Part shown: in pieces, positions 4,751 through 7,886 of the stretch
Numbering within the stretch: position 1 is the first letter of the stretch
Layout: every line of letters starts with the position of its first letter
NCBI GenBank assembly: GCA_023388205.1
Contig: JAEWGS010000041.1
Span: forward strand, 1-7,886
Length of the DNA: 7,886 nt
Direction: 5' to 3'
DNA from: Bacillota bacterium
Lineage (GTDB): Bacteria; Bacillota; Clostridia; Saccharofermentanales; Fastidiosipilaceae
Translations under genes and position numbers: made by a program
Notes under the pieces: generated by a model
The model's database searches: none
The model's input: only the letters and a program-made list of their open reading frames with translations
Told to the model about the DNA's origin: nothing

Positions 4751-7700
4751 TTAATAATAAGTATCCGGACCTTCCCCACGGCGCTCTGCTTTCATCCGCT
4801 CCCAATCCTCTTGTGTAATCAAAACCTTACGCGGCTTAGATCCTTCAAAGACCCCCACGATGCGATTTTGCTCCATCTGATCCACAAGACGCGCCGCACG
4901 CGGATAGCCGATCGTTAAGCGACGTTGAATGCTCGAGATAGAACAAGAACCCGCTTGCAAGACAATTTCGACAGCCTCATCGTAGAGTTCGTCTCGCTCG
5001 TCGTGATTGCCCAGGCTTTGGCCGCCATCATTGGAAGCCAACGAGGCCGCCAAAGAAGGATCATCCTCAGCAACATTATGGGCGCGCACAAAATTAACCA
5101 CCGCTTCAACCTCTTCATCAGAAACGTAAGACCCTTGACCGCGCGTCACCTTATTCGCACCCTGAGGTTTATAAAGCAAGTCGCCCTGCCCCAAGAGGCT
5201 CTCTGCGCCACCACCGTCCAAAATGGTCCTCGAATCGATTTGACTCGACACCGCAAAAGATAGACGGGATGGAACGTTGGACTTAATGGTTCCCGTGATG
5301 ACATCGACCGAAGGTCTCTGCGTTGCGACAATCAAATGAATGCCCGCCGCACGCGCTTTGGCGGCCAGCGTATTAATATGCGCCTCAACCTCCTGATGTG
5401 CGGTCGCCATCAAATCGGCCAGCTCATCAATGACCACTAAAATCAAAGGCAAAGTTTTTTTCGCAGGCAGGGGCAAAGCTTGCTGAATCAAAGCTTCTCG
5501 CTCAGCTTCTGAGCGCTCAGGTTCGTAGCGTTTCGCCCTGGCTCTCATTTCTTCTCGTTCAGCTAGACGGGCGTTCAGCTCATCTTTGATCATGCGGTTA
5601 TATCTAAAGATTTCGCGCGCCCCTTCTTTAGCCAAAAGACCGTAGCGACGATTCATCTCATCGACCACCCATTTGAGCGTGCTCGCCGCTTTGCTGGGTT
5701 CCGTCACGACAGGCGCCAAAAGATGCGGAATGCCATTGTAAATCGAAAGTTCAACCATTTTGGGGTCAATGAGAATCAAGCGAACTTGCTGCGGCGTCGA
5801 GCGATAAATCAGACTCATCAAAATCGAATTAATACAAATCGATTTACCTGAACCCGTCGCACCCGCGATGAGCATATGTGGCATTTTTTGAAGATCACAG
5901 ATGATCGGATCACCTGGGATATCACGCCCCAAAGGCACCGCCAAAGGCGAATGATTCTTAGCGAAGCTTTCAGATTCGATGAGGGGTCGCAGATGAACGG
6001 GCTGGCGCTTGCGATTCGGAATCTCGATGCCAACGGCCGAACGGCCTGCAATCGGTGCTTCAATACGCAAGCCTGTCACCGCCAAGCCCAATTTGATATC
6101 CTCGCTTAAATTCAAAATCTGTTTGACGCGAACGCCCTGCCCCGGAGTCAATTCAAAGCGCGTGATCGTCGGTCCTGCAGTGATATTGGACAACTCGGTT
6201 TCCACCCCGAAGTCTTTGAGTAAGTTAACCAATTCTTCCGCTTTTTCACGAATTTCCTGTCGGTCGACCGAATTGGACATCTGGCCTTTTTCAAGTAATT
6301 CAATCGGCGGAAAAACGTAGGGCTGCTCAGGCTTCACGGCTTCAGATGGCGAAGATGGCTGCGTTGGACTCGGCTGCGTTGAACTCAGCTGCGTTGCGCT
6401 CAAGGTCCCAGCATGTGCAGGATTGGCGGACTTCACTGATGCAAAAGGATTCGTCGCAGCGCCGGCTTGTCCCAAATGGCGTTGCGGATTTTGTCCTACC
6501 GAAGTCGCCGAAGCCGAAGTACCTGAAGGCGAGGCCGAAGATCCCGGAGCCGAACTTGTCCTTTCAATTTGTTTTGAGCCTAGCTCGGACGGCAAAGCGC
6601 CTGCAAAAGACACATCTTGCGCGGACGACCGCTGACCTAAGCCCTTTAACCAAGTCGGCAGTGCTTCTTGCTCAGTTCCCTCAGCTTCATCCTGATTTGC
6701 TTCAACGAACGCATCTGTTTCACTCGAGGCATCGGGGGCACTGACTTCATCAAAGGAGGTCGCTTTTTCTTCAGCTCGCCAACCCTGTTGCATCTGATGC
6801 GTTTGATGTGCGTGCCGGAAGTCGGTCTCGGCTCTGGCTCGCGTCGCGTCGTCTTGTGCGGCTTCCCTGCTGGCTCGCTCGTTTTCAAGCGTCTCGCCAT
6901 TCACCCCCTGTTTCATGAGTGCCATATTTTCGAGGTAACGAATTTTTTCACGCTCGTCGAGCACCCCATCTCCAGATAAGAAGGGTTTGTGTTCCGCTTC
7001 GACCTGCGCCATCGGCATGCCCAAATCCGCCTCTGCGGCAGAATCGATCTCAGTTTGGGTCATATCCTCCGACCTTTGCATCAAGTCCTCAAAAGAGTCC
7101 GCGCTCTGTTTGGCTCTAGGCGCATAGGATTTGACAGAAGTTACACGCATCGGACCACTTGTTTCAAAGCGTTGCACTCGGTAGGCTTGCGCCTCATCCT
7201 GGCTCAGCGTTTGCTCCGATTTTGCGGCCACCCTTCGCTCATGAGCCATGGGCTGACTTGGCGTTTGCGTCTGGCCAAAAGGCTGGGCCTTTTCGCGGGC
7301 GTGCGTTCGACCCTCCGGCCAATGATCGACGCGCTGATTCATCGAACGATCCGATGCGTGTTCGCCGTAAGGTGAAGCTGTGTTGTCCCAATTATTTGCT
7401 TTCGCATAGAAGCCACCAAAAGAAGGCGCCTCCGGCCTTGTCGGGAAACGACCCTGCAGGGTCTCGGAGTCATCCATTAAGAGCGACTGAAACTGTTCTT
7501 CTTCGCGGCGAAGCGCCATCTCATGCAAGAAATTCTCCCCGATCGGTTCTTGCGTTTTGACCTGCTCCAAAAAGCTCGGAATTTTACTTTCTTCTTCAAG
7601 TTCATTGAGAAAACTCGGTATTTGCGGTGCTTGCAAATGATCCCCGCGTTTTAATCTCGAAGCTTGAGCTGCTCGTTCCCTTCGTTGCAGCTTGTTTTTC

Positions 7701-7886
7701 TCTGGATAGGTGTAAAAAGGAAAATTTTTGTTCTGGTCCTTCATATTCTTTTGTGTCGCCGCTCCCTCAACCTCAGTCGTTTCAGCCTGAGTTTTCTTTT
7801 TCCAAAATACAAGTTGATTCAACCAAGCCTTTTTTTCTTTTTTTCCCAAAAGATTTTCTTCAACGTGCTCTGCTTGAGGGATCCGT
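4751..7886 (-). CDS. ftsK: FtsK/SpoIIIE-family DNA translocase (5' end runs off the right edge)
   Basis: FtsK/SpoIIIE hexamers pump chromosomal DNA through the closing septum. The frame has no stop before base 7886, and no membrane segment is visible, so the N-terminal transmembrane domain is expected beyond the edge. Numbering from the first full codon (7885), 1044 residues are seen. Residues 1 to about 520 are a hydrophilic low-complexity linker with IPSFL at 89-93 and 102-106 and three Ser-x-Thr-Gln-Pro/Leu repeats at 496-510. The alpha/beta motor follows: GATGSGKS Walker A (675-682), LILIDPK (703-709), LVVIDELADLM Walker B (about 816-826), and ATQRPSVDVITGTIKSNVPSR (854-874). A charged insertion of about 30 residues lies between Walker A and B. 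The gamma winged helix that reads polarity sequences (KOPS/SRS) is at about 964-1027, with SISSIQRRLTIGYPRAARLVD. FtsK versus SpoIIIE cannot be decided here. Confidence 0.96.
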   Translation of the reverse strand, partial: RIPQAEHVEENLLGKKEKKAWLNQLVFWKKKTQAETTEVEGAATQKNMKDQNKNFPFYTYPEKNKLQRRERAAQASRLKRGDHLQAPQIPSFLNELEEESKIPSFLEQVKTQEPIGENFLHEMALRREEEQFQSLLMDDSETLQGRFPTRPEAPSFGGFYAKANNWDNTASPYGEHASDRSMNQRVDHWPEGRTHAREKAQPFGQTQTPSQPMAHERRVAAKSEQTLSQDEAQAYRVQRFETSGPMRVTSVKSYAPRAKQSADSFEDLMQRSEDMTQTEIDSAAEADLGMPMAQVEAEHKPFLSGDGVLDEREKIRYLENMALMKQGVNGETLENERASREAAQDDATRARAETDFRHAHQTHQMQQGWRAEEKATSFDEVSAPDASSETDAFVEANQDEAEGTEQEALPTWLKGLGQRSSAQDVSFAGALPSELGSKQIERTSSAPGSSASPSGTSASATSVGQNPQRHLGQAGAATNPFASVKSANPAHAGTLSATQLSSTQPSPTQPSSPSEAVKPEQPYVFPPIELLEKGQMSNSVDRQEIREKAEELVNLLKDFGVETELSNITAGPTITRFELTPGQGVRVKQILNLSEDIKLGLAVTGLRIEAPIAGRSAVGIEIPNRKRQPVHLRPLIESESFAKNHSPLAVPLGRDIPGDPIICDLQKMPHMLIAGATGSGKSICINSILMSLIYRSTPQQVRLILIDPKMVELSIYNGIPHLLAPVVTEPSKAASTLKWVVDEMNRRYGLLAKEGAREIFRYNRMIKDELNARLAEREEMRARAKRYEPERSEAEREALIQQALPLPAKKTLPLILVVIDELADLMATAHQEVEAHINTLAAKARAAGIHLIVATQRPSVDVITGTIKSNVPSRLSFAVSSQIDSRTILDGGGAESLLGQGDLLYKPQGANKVTRGQGSYVSDEEVEAVVNFVRAHNVAEDDPSLAASLASNDGGQSLGNHDERDELYDEAVEIVLQAGSCSISSIQRRLTIGYPRAARLVDQMEQNRIVGVFEGSKPRKVLITQEDWERMKAERRGEGPDTYY
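6357..6401 (-). repeat. 15-bp tandem repeat, three copies, inside the ftsK linker
   Basis: Three consecutive 15-bp units on the plus strand (6357-6371, 6372-6386, 6387-6401) share GCTGCGTTG followed by a variable pair and CTC. On the coding strand they give SATQL, SSTQP and SPTQP in the proline/serine-rich linker just before the motor. In-frame unit length means copy number could vary between strains without breaking the gene. Confidence 0.8.

Noticed and set aside
4751..7849. TTG at 7849 as the true start of ftsK
   Set aside because: The frame stays open to the window edge, there is no clear ribosome binding site, and starting here would leave an FtsK without its membrane domain. A cut gene is the simpler reading.
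1..7886. Mobile elements, CRISPR arrays, tRNA or rRNA genes
   Set aside because: No transposase or integrase motifs, no regularly spaced repeats and no cloverleaf-like sequences were seen; composition is uniform across the four genes.

Overview
The window is a bacterial housekeeping stretch with four genes, all read leftwards (minus strand): ftsK/spoIIIE-type DNA translocase (5' end cut by the right edge), folD, a murJ/mviN-family flippase, and recA (3' end cut by the left edge). The genes are dense, base composition is intermediate, recA and folD have strong AGGAGG-type ribosome binding sites, and recA has an extended -10 promoter. This fits a Gram-positive (Firmicutes/Clostridia-like) bacterium, but that placement is inference from style and gene content, not from a marker I can name. 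There are no tRNA or rRNA genes, CRISPR arrays, insertion sequences or phage genes.

Layout in transcription order: ftsK (7886 to 4751), 111 nt gap, folD (4639 to 3785), 236 nt gap, murJ (3548 to 1365), 218 nt gap, recA (1146 to beyond 1). The murJ-recA gap holds a good recA promoter (extended -10 with phased A-tracts upstream) with a short inverted repeat over the -10. It also holds a three-unit degenerate tandem repeat that starts inside the murJ 3' end, and a terminator-like hairpin facing the opposite way. The folD-murJ gap holds a 13-bp direct repeat and a possible promoter for murJ. No gene-free stretch exceeds 300 nt.

By family, the four proteins cover chromosome translocation at the septum (FtsK), one-carbon folate metabolism (FolD), lipid II export or a related flippase role (MurJ-like) and recombination/DNA damage response (RecA). 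Three of the four depart from the family norm. FtsK has a roughly 500-residue low-complexity linker containing two IPSFL motifs that resemble the FtsZ C-terminal docking peptide. MurJ carries a roughly 200-residue charged cytosolic N-terminal extension and lacks several cavity residues known to matter in E. coli MurJ. RecA has a one-residue-shorter DNA-binding loop L2 without the usual Phe and Glu, a Walker A variant, and a long acidic tail. No wholly new system is evident; these deviations are the interesting part.
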